NCBI GenBank assembly: GCA_934140005.1
Contig: CAKPBB010000026.1
Span: 1 to 22,488 of the forward strand
From: an uncultured Clostridia bacterium
Lineage (GTDB): Bacteria > Bacillota > Clostridia > TANB77 > CAG-508
Length of the DNA: 22,488 bases
Direction: 5' to 3'
In this document: positions 22,399 to 22,488 of the stretch, piece after piece
How the letters are laid out: each line of letters opens with the position of its first letter
Position numbering within the stretch: the stretch's first letter is position 1
Translations under genes and position numbers: made by a program
The notes under the pieces: generated by a model
Told to the model about the DNA's origin: nothing
Database searches by the model: none
The model's input: only the letters and a program-made list of their open reading frames with translations

Positions 22399-22488
22399 CA
22401 AAATAGTTATTCTTTTACTAAATATAACTTTGTCATTGACTTCCTCTTTATTTTTTATGGATTTATCTTTAAGTAATAAACTTAAAGA

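Noticed and set aside
22360..22488. Minus-strand reading frame open from the right edge to a TGA at 22360-22362 (42 codons)
   Set aside because: It contains a perfect 24-base palindrome, has no recognisable domain, and short open frames are expected by chance. It might be the end of a gene beyond the edge but cannot be supported.
22457..22488. Plus-strand ATG near the right edge reading MDLSLSNKLK
   Set aside because: No ribosome site precedes it and only ten codons are visible.
1..22488. Search for mobile elements, CRISPR repeats, tRNA or rRNA genes and riboswitches
   Set aside because: No transposase or integrase, regularly spaced repeat, cloverleaf with GTTCRA-type arm, or known riboswitch core was seen on either strand.

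Overview
The window is about 22.5 kb of very AT-rich DNA from a low-GC, endospore-forming Firmicute, most likely an uncultured Clostridia lineage. This placement is inferred from SpoIIIAA, the CotJ spore-coat operon, McsA/McsB/ClpC, strong GGAGG ribosome sites, TTGACA/TATAAT promoters and a clostridial-type prepilin-like surface protein. No rRNA, tRNA, CRISPR array, insertion sequence or prophage is visible. TGA acts only as a stop, so the code is standard.

Layout: (1) 1-2.4 kb: the 5' part of spoIIIAA (minus strand, cut by the left edge) diverges from an RluA-type pseudouridine synthase and a small two-helix membrane protein, followed by a two-way terminator. (2) 2.4-4.2 kb, minus: glucose-6-phosphate isomerase and a small membrane-anchored protein. 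(3) 4.3-5.7 kb, plus: cotJA-cotJB-cotJC, all carrying Asn/Cys-rich ends, closed by a 22-bp perfect-stem terminator. (4) 5.7-9.5 kb, minus: a two-gene unit of unknown function whose larger product begins with a possible ADP-ribosyltransferase-like segment, then a NodB polysaccharide deacetylase with Ig-like domains and a DUF3298-like anchored protein. (5) 9.5-13.6 kb, minus: mcsA-mcsB-clpC without ctsR, with a CIRCE-like element and a CtsR-like tandem repeat upstream. (6) 13.7-17.4 kb, minus: a small anchored protein with its own promoter, an OmpR/HisKA two-component system, and an S66 LD-carboxypeptidase-like protein. (7) 17.5-19.2 kb: an HdeD-like membrane protein (plus) converging on a short FtsZ (minus). 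(8) 19.4-22.2 kb, minus: a 952-residue leucine-rich-repeat protein with a prepilin-like N-terminus, preceded by a block rich in inverted repeats.

The most unusual points are: a McsB that has lost most of its arginine-kinase signature residues beside an intact-looking ClpC; heat-shock operators that appear to stand in for the missing ctsR gene; an FtsZ that stops right after the GTPase core; two genes whose ribosome-binding site is separated from the start codon by a perfect or near-perfect hairpin; and the unrecognised 412-residue/132-residue gene pair. Several genes concern envelope, stress and sporulation, but the window reads as a chromosomal housekeeping region rather than a mobile island.
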